NCBI GenBank assembly: GCA_031841125.1
Contig: CM063108.1
Span: 68,110,344 to 68,174,343 of the forward strand
From: Acanthococcus lagerstroemiae
Taxonomy: Eukaryota; Arthropoda; Insecta; Hemiptera; Eriococcidae
Direction: 5' to 3'
Length of the DNA: 64,000 nucleotides
In this document: positions 53,701 through 64,000 of the stretch, in pieces
Position numbering within the stretch: position 1 is the stretch's first letter
Layout of the letters: every line of letters begins with the position of its first letter
The notes under the pieces: generated by a model
What the model was told of the DNA's origin: nothing
Database searches by the model: none
The model's input: only the letters and a program-made list of their open reading frames with translations
Program-made: the position numbers and the translations under genes

Positions 53701-56700
53701 CGGTGGGCTCGAATGATGGTAATCAACTCTAATTGAAACAGGGATGGGCAAAATCCGGGAACTCCCAAGATTTAAATCCAAAATCCTGGTAAAAAAGGAT
53801 TTGAATTCGAAGTCTCAAATCCTTTTTAGAAGAGAATTGTTCAAATCCAAAATCGTAAATCCTCTTAATTTTCAGAAAAATTGGGATTTTAAATTCAAAA
53901 TCCAATAACTTAGCAGTAAGCACCCACGCAATCTTCAGTCTACCATTAGCTGAGGACGTTCGCATACCATTTCTATTGTCTGTAGCTCACTGCTAAAATG
54001 CTAATTGTAATCAGTGAAAGAGAGAAATTTTTAGGACTTTGCGTACAGCGTTCCAACTTCTCACTTACTAACAGGCAGGGACTGAAAGCTAGCTGAAAGT
54101 CGAACGATTTTGGCATGAAAGTCGGAAGCCGATCGGGCTCAAAAGCCGAAAGCACGAAAAAGTATGGACTACTGGTAATGAGACTTGCCAAAAATCAACT
54201 CCTCAGAATCCTAGACTCCCTAAAGGGACCGAAATGCTAGGTAACGAGGGGAGGAGGGAGGGACAAGTAATAATATTGTACAAACTGCCGGAAAATCCGA
54301 AAGTCCAAAGCTGGAAAGCCGAAAGCCGAACGATTTTAGCGTGAATACTAAAGCCGAAAGTCAAAAGCTGAATGAGTTCAAAGCCGAAAGCGGAAGCCGT
54401 ATTTTTTAAGGTCAAATGTTAAAGCCGAAAGCGAAAGCTTTATCGTTCGGCTTTCAGTCCGTGCTAATGCTAACAGGTAACAGGGGACCAAATGAGCTTC
54501 CTTCGCGTTCGCAGAATACCACAACAAAAGGATGTACATAAAACTACGAGTGTCAATATGTGAGGTTAGATTTTGAAGATACCAATCAATAAGTCAATTG
54601 GGACTCGGAATCAAAGTGGCTGACATCTAGCGGATGTTTTGTGAACCCGGATGGAGTGATCATGAAAAAAAATAGGTCGCGTGGGGTTGCACGCGGGTCG
54701 GGTCGGTAACTGATAAGAAGCTGATAAGGCACTTTTCATTTCTTACTTCACTGCACTTCTATTAATTTTGCTACCTAACATATTAAATTTTTAATTGCAA
54801 GTTTGAATATGTAACTCCCTTCAGTTCAAATTCGAAGCATGTCCGTCCTTTCTTAGTTTTATAGTGATTTTTTGAAAAACCCGTATTCCCCATTTACGGC
54901 AATGTTATTTTCGTCTGTGATCACTCAACTTTTCATTAGGAAGTGCACATTAGCGGTCCTTTATTCCGTTCCACATCCCAATGGTAAATTACTAAAATTG
55001 ATGAAATGAGATTTTTAGGGTGTTTGTCGCAGCGCAGCGCTGCAAGCACCCTATTTTTGGATTTGGATTTTAATTATTTTTGGAATCATCAAAATGCAAA
55101 TCCTTTGCTAATAATTAAGAGTTGAATCCGAAATCCGAAATACTTTTTGAAAAATAATTTGAAATCCAAAATCTGGATTTTTAGAAATTTCGATTTAAAA
55201 TACCTGAGCGTCATCAGTTGAAACTCTTAAGGTTTAAAACTATTCAAAACTGTCTTCAGATTTTAGTAGCCTTTTTATTTATATACTTTGAAGCTCTTAC
55301 AGTCTTGTTCCAGACATTTTAAATCTGTCATTTGTTTGTTTCAGGCCCCTAAAGACTTCCAAACTTCTTTAAGAGTCTGGAAGGTCCTTTTAGACTTGAG
55401 ACGTTTTCAAATCCACTCGGACCTATGACTCTTTCAAAGCACTTTCAGACTTGAAACATATTAGAGCATTTTCCAACTTGCATACGGCTAGGACCAATGC
55501 CTAATCGAGATAAAATGCACTGGCGGTAAATGATTCAAAAAGCCGCTACCTTCACTTTTAAATAAGACGGATTCTTATGTCAAAGCAACTCTTTACTTGT
55601 TTGGGACCCTTACGGACTTGTTTATGACTTTAAGATTTTTTGATGGTTTTCGAAGACTTGTTGGGGATCTCCTAAACTTTGTTTACGATCTTATAAAACT
55701 CCTCTAGACTTGATTAGGACTCTTCCCGGATCTTTTATTCTTGTTTAATTTTCTTCAAAACTTCCCGAAATATGGTAGTCTTGTGTGGGCCTTTTTCAAG
55801 CTCTTTAAGATTCTTCAAGACATGAGTCTCTTTGAAATTCGTTCGGCATTCAAGACTTCTTGAGAGCCATCCATCCATCTTTAATTGAACCCTGAAACGC
55901 GCTTTTACATTTACTTCAGACTATGAGTTTCTTCCAAACTTGCTCAAAACTTCTAAGTTCCTTTCCGTCTGTTTGAGATTCCTCAGAACCAGTACCAGAT
56001 TCAAAAGCGCCTCCTGTTTTTCTCCCTTGTCGATCGAATTACTAAACTAGAAGTCAGATTAGTTTTTAAAATAGCGTGGCAATTTGTTTACAGATATTTC
56101 GTAGATGTACTGGCCAGTGAGCAGTCTGCCGACTGTCAAGAAGTTCAATTATTCGTGGATGGCAGTTGGAAAGTCTACGATGAAGAAAATACAACAACAG
56201 ATGGAAACGATGGAGCAGAGCAACGCAACTCGTTACCGAACTCGCCTAGTGAGAATGTATGTACTCAAATGCAGAAAACAAATGTGCATAGCCTACGTGC
56301 AGCTGTAAAGTAACATTGGTTTTAAATCGAATTCTGATTTGTAATTTTTCTCGCATGTTTTCAGCTCTCATTAACTAGCTCCGGAGACAATTCGAATGAT
56401 GTTGGTGAGTTATCTTTCAGTGTATATTTATTCGTTGACAAACCAATTGGTAACACCTCAGCAACGCTGACTGTAGCTAGAATCGTAAAGAATCAAAAAA
56501 AGATTTCGAATCCATAATCCATGACCCAAGTGATTCAGAATCTGTGAAGCCGAATCCGCTATCAAAATGATTGTGAACCTGAGGATCCAATTTCGAATTT
56601 GACAGAACTCTGGAATATGCATCTGAGATTCGGATTCATTTTGATCATGGATTCTAGATTCTCATTGTAAAATCTCGAAAAAAGGATTCTAAAATCCAAA

Positions 56701-57437
56701 AAGAATTCGATGAATCTGCTTAATAGGTGTTGATCAGGAGCTAATATTTCTAAAATATCATTGATTTTGTGAAGAAAGAAAGAAAAAACAGAACTCTGAG
56801 ATGGATTTTGAATCCGTATTTCAATCCTGATACAAATTCAAAAATCTTTGCGGATTCTGTGGAAAGAAAAAGAAATCTAAGATTCTGAATCCACCGCAAA
56901 GCTGTATTCAGAATCGCGAGGAACAAATCATTCAGAATCCTGTTTTGGATTCTGAATTCTGTTCCGCATTTATTTTTTCCGTAATTGTGGCCAAGGAAAT
57001 TTTAAAACCTCGGTCAGGTTTCGTTTCATCATTCTGTTTGCCCTGCACAGATCGTAAAACTGTACTAACCGAATCGGTACCAAGTACCGTGCCTGCTACG
57101 ACCGCCGCAATGGATCCAGTTGTTGACTTGACAATGGAGGACGATGATGATAACGAAGACTTGGAAAAGCAGGGCGAGGCAGAAAAAACAACTGAAGAAG
57201 AGCGTCCTCGAAGTGAGCCTTCCGTAGAAGCAGAAGTAGATTGCCTTCGAAGTGAGCCTACTGCCGCGACAATCGAGAATTCGCCTGGTGAAGTAGGCGG
57301 TGTTTCATTACCTGATTCCCCTGAACTCGCATCGCATCCAGCTACGTCACCTGTTCCCATCTCTCCTGCCCCAGTGTCCTCGACACCTGGATCACCTGTG
57401 ATTTTTTCATCTCAGCCGCTTTCGTCGCAAGAAGAAG
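50737..57437 (+). CDS. PIAS-type E3 SUMO ligase, copy 2 (3' end outside or not found)
   Basis: Exons: 50737-50766, 50837-51018, 51101-51209, 51285-51534, 51751-51878, 51992-52114, 52232-52472, 52863-53130, 56094-56256, 56365-56404 and 57051-57437; all junctions keep frame. About 640 residues are visible. The start MAQRELDDLR leads into a SAP domain (SFRVSDLQTLISTVGRSRNG then KKQELQNRALEIL, about 14-65). The PINIT domain follows: ISFRSLPFYKVKHEILKPTI, NEYKVQAQLRICALD, LSPMNVNKLTINWTPEVGR. An Asp-rich run precedes the SP-RING, with CPLAKFRMMYPAKG, CSHLQCFD and WMCPVCNRSLYYDDLLIDQ (about 389-444). A SUMO-interaction motif VVDLTMEDDDDNED lies near 534, and the tail is Ser/Pro-rich. The final donor GTAAGC is phase 1, so one more exon is expected, by analogy with copy 1 (44997-45226). 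SAP domains bind AT-rich DNA; SP-RING recruits UBC9. Confidence 0.92.
52473..52862. other. PIAS copy 2 intron upstream of the SP-RING exon
   Basis: This 390-bp intron has donor GTACGT and acceptor TCTCTCAG, splitting an Ile codon. Imperfect inverted words AGGGCATTTCTCAGAAATTCC and GAGCATTTCTTGAAAAATGCC lie near its ends. Nothing else is seen. Confidence 0.75.
54060..54460. repeat. degenerate AAGCCGAAAG word repeat
   Basis: AAAGCCGAAAGTCAAAAGCTG, GAAAGCCGAAAGCCGAACGA and CGATTTTAGCGTGAA-type words recur. They are similar in style to 9630-10230 but with a different core. Confidence 0.65.
55215..56000. repeat. degenerate ACTTGTTTAAGACTT-style word repeat
   Basis: Words such as AAGACTTCCAAACTTCTTTA, GACTTGTTTATGACTTTAAG and CTTCAAGACATGAGTCTC recur with irregular spacing. 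They resemble the AAGACTC arrays elsewhere in the window but with longer T-rich spacers. Confidence 0.6.
56405..57050. other. PIAS copy 2 intron with GATTCTGAATCC words
   Basis: This 646-bp intron has donor GTGAGT and acceptor CCCTGCACAG. Most of it (56480-56950) is a degenerate repeat of GAATCC/GATTCTGAATC words in both orientations, related to the cluster at 36900-37560. The open frame upstream of the exon at 57051 is accidental. Confidence 0.75.
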
Positions 57438-57659
57438 GTAAGCCATAAGTGTCCGAGAATTATAGAATATTGGTAACCGCTGTCATAAATCGTGAACATT
57501 CGAAATATTGGTCGAAAAACTTCGTGATTGTATGGAGTTACAGTTTTTGTTCATGTCTATTTACATATCCAAAAAAACATCTCCACGCAGGTTCATAACT
57601 ATTTACATATTTGAAAAACATCTTTCTACAAAATAAAATTCGGGTACGTATCAGAGCCC

Positions 57660-58150
57660 TGCACGAGTAAGTAAAAAGTAACCGGTTACAGAATCGGCGA
57701 GTATTGAAGGAAACGATGCCAATCAGTACTCGTAATCGCCTGTAACCGGCATCGTCCGTAATCGTCGAGAAAAGTAACTGAGTGTATCTGTAACAGCCGG
57801 TAACGGTAATCGTCTGTAACCGGCATCGTCTACCCGGTTACAGACGATTACCGTTACCGGCTATCGCATCGTCCGGGCATCGTAGGCATCGTGAAGATTT
57901 ATCCGGATAGCACTGCAAAATCCTGTAACACAATAAGAAATAAATGACAATGCCACGATGCCGATGCCACGATGCGAACAATAATATGTAACTTGGTATA
58001 TTATACCCAGTTACAAGTTGCATATCGGCATCGTTCTTCTACTACTATCCGGTTACAGTTACAGTTCCTGGCATCGTTGTAATCGTTTTATGAGTTACTA
58101 TAATCGGCATCGTACAATGCGTAACGCATCGTGCAGGCCTCTGGTACGTA
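57660..58150. repeat. GTAACCGGCATCGT word repeat with a perfect hairpin
   Basis: Words GGCATCGT, GTAACCGG, TCGTCTGTAACC and GATGCCACGATG recur in both orientations. At 57795-57823 and 57834-57862 two 29-bp arms, starting AGCCGGTAACGGTAATCGTC, are perfect complements around a 10-base loop. No coding capacity. Confidence 0.8.
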
Positions 58151-58328
58151 TGTACACAGCTACCATGAAGGAAAAAACATACGAGCGAACGCTACGAAAC
58201 TGGAACTAAAATGTTAGCTAGCATGAACAGACAAAAACGGAACTATACAGTAAAGAAATCAAGATAAATAAAGCTTAGACTGTAATCTTATAAAAAAATC
58301 GGTAACATTTCTCCCAGGGATGGAAAGT

Positions 58329-61300
58329 TCAGCTTTCCATAACACTATCGATTGTTGGAATGATAGTGGATAGAGACCTCCTTTTGATGGAACCCTTCAC
58401 CAACACATCTACCACACGAACATGTCCCAATTGATCAGGATACGTCTTAACAATGAGACCGTATTTCCAGGTGGCTGGAGGAGAATCTTTTAACTATAAT
58501 ATTACAGTATTATTCCCAATATTGGCTGTTTCCTTAGACCACTTGCTTCTTTTCTGTAGCTGATTCAGGTAGTCAGACCTCGATACTTTCCAGAAATCCT
58601 GAATAGCATTTCGGAGGGTATTGTATCTCCAAGAAAGTGGCAAAGAGCAACAGAAGGAGGACTGATGGTGTGGTAAAAAGACTAGCGCATCACCAATTAG
58701 AAAAGTGGCCTGGTGTGATTACTTCAAAAAGTTTGGACTGCGAATGACTAGTAGAACACAATAATCTGGAGTTGAAGATGGCCTCAATTTCCACAAAAGC
58801 AGTTTCTAACTCCTCCTGAGTTAGGACAGTGGAACCGACTATTCTTGCCAAATGACGTTTCGCAGACTTTACGGCTGCTTCCCACAAACCTCTTTGTTTG
58901 GGGAACGAGGTGGGATAAACTTCAAATCAATGTGGTTCTGCTCAGCATACCGCTTGAATTTAGGATCGACACCAGAAACTAATTTGCTAGTTCCTTAGAA
59001 GTTGGTACCATTGTCAGACCATATGTGGTTGGAAGTCCTCTTCTTGCAACGAATCAATGCAGTCAGCAAAAAGTACTCCGTACTTATCTCAGACAACACC
59101 CCTAAGTGAACAGCGTTCATCGAAAAACACACAAATACAGCAGCATACATCTTGACATGCTTGACAACTCTGTGACGGGTACATTTCACTAAGAATGGAC
59201 CAGCAAGATCTACTCCAGTGGTGCTAAATGGGCGTGAAACGGATACTCGAGCGGAAGGCAGCTGGCCTGTTAGCTGGGTAGGTGGTATAGCAGTGAAACG
59301 TTCACATATTACACATGCTTTGACAACATTCTTGACAGTGCGATACAAATTTCGGTGAAACTGATACATATGCCATGATGAACGTCGGACCTGCATAGTA
59401 AAACTTCTCGTGAACACACCGTACATATATGGTAGCGCATTGACAACTTGCAGGCAGGATAATCGGGTGCCTCATATCGAATTACAAGGGGACATGCTCT
59501 AGTCGGCTACCTACGCGGAGTAATCTATCTTCATCCGCCAATGGAAATAACGATTGAAGTTTGCTGTGACTACTAATTGACTCGCCCTTCTGCATCGTGG
59601 AAATCTCTTTTGGATAGTAGTGGAACTGAATGTCTCGAATGATACCATTGATAGCAAGTGTGCGAAGTTGGATTCCGGAAATGCTGACCCCTATTCGACT
59701 CTTGACCTATTGGAAAATACGAGTGAACACGGCTACCAAACGTTCATAACTGGAAGACTCAACAACATGGATAAATGGTGCAGTTGGAACCTCTTCGGAA
59801 GCCAAATTAAAACTGACTACAGCGGTTTGTTAACCACTCTCAGCTGCGAATTGAGAGAGTGGAGATCGTTCTTTCAAAAATTTGGGACCGTTGAACCATA
59901 AATTAACCGCTACAAATTGCTGAACATTCATCCTACGAGTTGCTAGATCAGCAGGATTCAGCTTTGTGTTGACATATTTCCACGCTAAGTTTGGAAACAG
60001 GTCATTGATCTTTTGTACCCGATTTACCACAAATACATCTGACTGGGGACTGATGTGACTAAGTCATTCTAAAACAACTTGTGCATTGGAAAACTCATGC
60101 ACATTATCACAAGACACATCAAGTACCTTCTGTACTTGTATAAGTAAGGTAGTGAGCAGCACGGCAACTTGGAGCTCCAGCCTTGGTATAGTGAGTGCCG
60201 TGAGGGGGGCAACTCGTGTTTTCGAACATACCAGTGACACTGTGACATTTGCTTCAATGTCAATGACCCGTAGGTAGATAACAGCGCAATATGCCTTTGC
60301 ACCAGCATCAGCAAAACCAACAAGTTCACGAATCTTGATTGGAGCTTCCACGACAAACGGACATCTAATTGTCACTTGCTGCAGATTTGATAAATTTTAG
60401 AAGTAAGTATTAACTCGTTCCTCTAAAAGCACTGGGTCATCCCATTCAAGCTTTCTCTCATAAATCTTGCATCATAATCTTGGCTACAATTGAGATGGGA
60501 GCGATGAAGCCCAACGGGAAATCTTTGACATTTCTGATAACAGTGTACGCTTGGTCCATACACTGTCCAAGGTAGGGGGTTTGATGAGTTTAATACCAAA
60601 ACAATCTTCATTTGGTTTCCATACCAATCCTAACACGGAAGATGTCTCGGCGTCATTAAACAAACATTTCATATTAGGACTTTGCTCTGATGTACGCTGC
60701 AACGCATCTGGGAATACTTGGCTGTTGGACAAGAATTTCCTCAATGGAAACCCGGTACTAAGGAGTTTGGTGTCAATAACTTTCATTAGTTCGATCGCCT
60801 CTGTAGTTGAGTCAGCACCACTCAAGAAATCATACATATAAGATGAATTCAACATCAGCTTTGCAGCTTTCGGCAATGAATCTTCCAATTCCTTGGCCGG
60901 TACACAAATGCAATTCGTCTGAAGAATGAAGCAGGAACCGTCCCATAAGTTACAGTGTTGAGTCTATACTCACGGACTTTCTCGGTTACCCCGTGCCGCC
61001 AAAATATCCTCTGTAAATTACGATTTTGGGGCGCAATCTCAACTTGATGGTGCATTTTCTCTATATCACCGCACATGGCTATACGATGAGTTTGGAATTG
61101 TAAGAGAATATCAAACAGAAGTGGCTGCACAGTTGGATCAACATAGCATACTTCACTTGAGGAAATACTCATTTTATCTCGGCTGGTGGCATTGAAAACC
61201 ACACGCAGTTTGGTGGTACTACTATTTAATCTCAGCACTGCATGGTGAGGAATATGGTAGGAATGGTGGCTCAACTCATGATATGGAACTAACTGCATGT

Positions 61301-62600
61301 GCCCTAAAGCTTCATACTCCTGCATAAATTCTTGATACATCCTCCGCATAGAAGGATCCAACGATTTTTTTGACCGATATGGAGCTGAAAGAGCGTTTCT
61401 TCAATTCTCGGTAATTTTGTTCCTATCTACCTTCAATGGGAGATGAATAGAAAACCACCCTTGAGGAGTTCTAGAGTAAGTATCTTCAAAATTCTTCAAA
61501 CAGCATTCTTGATCCAATGACATCGCGCTAGAACTAGGAATGTCTGCAGTCTGCGAGAACTTCTCTAAATGACTGTCAATATCAACAACACTTGACAATG
61601 CGAGTGCGGAATACATGGTTACGCACGAATTACGTGTATCTTGTTCAGATGTTGGGCCTGATAACACCCAACCAAGATGAGTATCACGCAACATAGCTGA
61701 GCCGACGGCTGTCTTTTCAATTCGAACAGTCTTATCGAAATATTCGAGACCAATGATTAAATCAACATGCGGGATGTTGACAACTGGCTTCTCAAAAGCT
61801 GTATCTGCCCTCTAGTATTTGGTTGACTTCGAGTATATTGACCTACATGATGCATTTTGCACTTTATGTGAGATCATCTCCGGGGGCACAATCTCTGCTT
61901 CAATATAAACTTCAAAGGAACTGACTTTTGAAATCGATGTCAACGAACATGACTGATTAGCTTTAAACGGATATGAAGACCTACGCTTTTGATCTTTGTA
62001 CCAGAAGGTGCTTCATATACAGGTAACCTATTACCCTTCACAAATGCACGAGAAACAAGAGTAGGCTGCGAACAAATGTCCAAGAGAATTCGTGCAACCC
62101 CAGTAATGTTTCCTAGCTCGGAACTGGACAACCGCAGAGGGTAATCACAACGTTTCCCGACTAAGCTGGCCGTGGCAAGGATAACTCGCAGTACTGGTAA
62201 ATATGGCAGGAGCAGCATTGGTGGTTGCAGGTACAGATGTAGAGGAGCATTGGGTACAGTTGTCTGCTTACTAGGAGTAGTACATGGGTTTGGTTTCACA
62301 GCATCAAGACGGTGCGGAAGGGAATGATGTTTGTTACTGCATATTTTACAAAACTTCTCCTTCGGGCAATTTGACGTGATATGGTGCGCACCAAAACAAT
62401 TAAAGCACAACTTATTGACTTTTAATCAACTCGAACCTCTCAATAAGTGATTTTGCTGGGAACACCTTACATTTGACCAGCAAATGACTCAAATTGCACG
62501 CCGCACAAGCTTTGTATGCATGACTAAAGTCTGGTCCAGTTAAGAAACATAACTGGCTACCCGCAATATACATTGATATAATGTGGCAGTTTCTATAAAA
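58329..62600 (-). pseudogene. BEL/Pao retrotransposon, decayed, antisense to PIAS copy 2
   Basis: Reading the minus strand from 62600: Gag zinc knuckles (CAACNLSHLLVKCKVF; then CFNCFGAHHITSNC and FCKICSNKHHSLPH). Next is an aspartic protease-like ILLDICSQPTLVSRAFVK, with DIC where DSG or DTG is usual. The Pao linker follows (VDLIIGLEYFD, LGWVLSGP). Reverse transcriptase comes next: HHAVLRLNSSTTKLRVVFNA, GDIEKMHHQVEI and YRLNTVTYGTVPASFF. Its catalytic YVDD position reads YMYD. RNase H text is present (VGFADAGAKAYCAVIYL, then AWKYVNTKLNPADLATR), and an integrase keeps the three acidic positions in GVDLAGPF, WSDNGTNF and LWEAAVKSAKRHLA. A terminal KYGLIVKTYPDQLGHVRVVD ends in a stop at 58329-58331. 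Frameshifts and stops divide it into many frames. No LTR pair was recognised. It is dead, and inserted in the opposite direction to the host gene. Confidence 0.88.
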
Positions 62601-63425
62601 AGGGGTAACTTTGTTGATCCGATAAATTTTGAGTTATACTAACTGTAACTGTACTCTTTCAAACAAAGACTGAGGATACCACATTTCATATTTCAATATT
62701 CAGTAATACTCGTCAATTGTTCACCGATGGGGGGGGGGGGTAGAGGGAGTTGCGATTTGAAAGACTGCTTTCTGCGACGCGTTCGCATCGCTGTCTTGCT
62801 GCTGCCGTTCGTCTCTCGCTAGCCTAGCCTAGTTCACTGCTTTACTTGACTGCTACCTCAGCCTACGTTGCCGTTAACCGGCCTACTTCGCCAAGTTCAT
62901 AATAGAGGAATGAATGCCCATACCAATGAGCTATCAGCGAGATTTGTAGCGTTTTTGTTCTGGAGTTACAAGCGGTCAAACATGAGTGTAACAAAAACGC
63001 GCAAAAACACGTTTTTGGGAAACACGCGTTTAAAGTTAGACAAACCTTTTTCTCCCACTCCGTCAAGCGGCCCTAACTCGCCGCGGAATCACGTTACCAG
63101 CCTCGAAGAGGGCTTGTTGGAAAGGTACTTTTTCGCTCTTCTGTGTGGTAACAATTCAGAACATCGGATTTATTCGTGAGCTCCGGAAAACCACGAACAA
63201 GCGAACGCAGACATTCGCATTCTTTTTCATAATTCTCTTTTTCTCTCTCCCTCTTCTCTCTCATACGCGTAAATTTTGTCTCTCCGTTACTGCGATGCTT
63301 TTTCTATAAAAATAAACCAAAATCTCAAAATTGATTTTTTCTACCAAAAAATTTTGTTTTTCTTTTTTCGCGTTTCTAAGACTTCGATCGATCAACAAAG
63401 TTACCCCTTTTTATAGAAACTGCCA
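62584..63425. mobile_element. 842-bp element with 36-bp perfect terminal inverted repeats
   Basis: Positions 62584-62619 and 63390-63425 are exact complements over 36 bp, starting TGGCAGTTTCTATAAAAAGG. The interior includes a G-run (about 62726-62740), a pyrimidine-rich stretch (63230-63270) and an open frame at 62868-63179 with no recognised family. No clear target duplication was read. It lies directly upstream (5') of the BEL Gag remnant. Confidence 0.8.
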
Positions 63426-63506
63426 TATATAGGTATTTTGAAGTTGGAGGGGAAAGACGGGTTCGAGAACACGTTATCAGCGCCGTGAAAAAATTATGTT
63501 TCTTAA

Positions 63507-63961
63507 CCCTGCAGTCGTACACATATTCCATAACGTAAACGGTACACTTAGTGAAATTCACTAATAGGTTTTCAACAATAACTACGTTTAGTAAAAACAA
63601 GGTAAATATGGTCAAATCATTATTTTGAGCTAAAACAAACATATTTTGATTAAAAATGAAAATTTACAATAATCAAAAATAAGTGTTGCTGACAAAAAAA
63701 AATCAAAAATTACCATTTAAAATTTGGAATTTATTAATTTGATCACTTACATACGTTAAAAAAAATACAACCCTCGCATGAAAATTTTTTTGGAACCCCT
63801 GTAATACGCCCATCCCTATAATTCTGGTGGTTATTGAAGATCTAATTGTAGGTAGTATTGAGCGCCCCATCAGTCGTTGACATACCTTAATTCATACCGC
63901 GCTACGAGAACCGCGAACAGGAATTTTAGTGATTTTCACTCAAGTGTGTACCATTGCAGGG
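63507..63961. mobile_element. piggyBac-like MITE in a TTAA site
   Basis: The ends are CCCTGCAGTCGTACACA on the left and the complement of CCCTGCAATGGTACACAC on the right. TTAA lies directly outside both (63503-63506 and 63962-63965). A TTAA duplication with CCC-starting ends is the hallmark of piggyBac elements. It is 455 bp, AT-rich and has no transposase frame. The flanks rejoin to match an inverted copy of the same sequence at 62524-62552, giving the empty site. Confidence 0.88.
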
Positions 63962-64000
63962 TTAACTGGACCAGACTTTAGGTTTTGATACAACATTGAA

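Larger units (their letters stand above)
53131..56093. other. PIAS copy 2 intron, 3.0 kb, word repeats
   Basis: Donor GTAAGT, acceptor TTGTTTACAG. It is occupied by AAATCCAAAATCC words (53745-53920 and 55060-55200), AAGCCGAAAG words (54060-54460) and GACTTG/AAGACTT words (55215-56000). No extra exon is recognised. Confidence 0.8.
57438..64000. other. downstream intron or flank of PIAS copy 2, filled by mobile elements
   Basis: After the phase-1 donor at 57438 no terminal PIAS exon was recognised. The stretch holds a GTAACCGGCATCGT word repeat (57660-58150), an antisense BEL/Pao element (58329-62600) and two inverted-repeat elements (62584-63425, 63507-63961). The expected last exon may lie beyond the window. 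Confidence 0.7.

Noticed and set aside
56932..57360. 142-codon minus-strand open frame, Ser-rich
   Set aside because: Antisense shadow of the PIAS copy 2 exon 57051-57437; the plus strand carries VVDLTMEDDDD and keeps exon phase.
62868..63179. 103-codon frame as a terminal PIAS exon
   Set aside because: It contains Ser/Pro text (PFSPTPSSGPNSP) but lies between perfect 36-bp inverted repeats. There is no acceptor in the right phase that I could support.

Overview
The window is AT-rich nuclear DNA from an animal, most likely an arthropod. The protein-coding genes are split by GT-AG introns. The exons encode metazoan families: LIX1/Lowfat, a ZIP1-3-type zinc transporter and PIAS-type SUMO ligases. 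The intervening DNA is full of arthropod-style mobile elements (Helitron, BEL/Pao, a non-LTR retrotransposon, many small inverted-repeat elements). I cannot name the species. There are no bacterial operons, no rRNA and no convincing free-standing tRNA gene.

Layout. (1) 1-6819: the 3' part of a LIX1/lowfat gene, plus strand, three exons; its N-terminal exon lies outside or was not recognised. (2) 6820-13936: intergenic, built largely from small transposons that have inserted into one another. (3) 13937-26531: a complete four-exon ZIP zinc transporter gene, plus strand. Its last intron is 10.3 kb and holds a head-to-head 46-bp satellite and a broken non-LTR retrotransposon. The last exon adds a short His-rich tail. 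(4) 29537-45226: PIAS copy 1, with PINIT, SP-RING and SIM but no SAP exon found. A degenerate Helitron sits in its first visible intron. (5) 45227-50736: intergenic, with nested MITEs. (6) 50737-57437: PIAS copy 2, with SAP, PINIT, SP-RING and SIM; its last exon is not in the window. (7) 57438-64000: the last visible intron of PIAS copy 2, or its flank, filled by a decayed antisense BEL/Pao retrotransposon and two clean inverted-repeat elements, one of them piggyBac-like.

The main biological result is the tandem pair of PIAS genes. They share exon order and exon phases across nine aligned exons but differ at the N-terminus and in the tail. Both would act in SUMO conjugation in the nucleus. 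The other two genes are independent: Lowfat belongs to Fat/Dachsous planar polarity and growth control, and ZIP brings zinc into the cytosol. The most striking non-coding features are a hairpin element found three times at the same AAATG target inside another MITE family, a piggyBac-like element whose empty site can be read from an inverted copy nearby, a large inverted satellite, and several regions of degenerate word-like tandem repeats. All splice sites are read by eye from reading frame, GT/AG signals and family similarity; no alignment or expression data were available.
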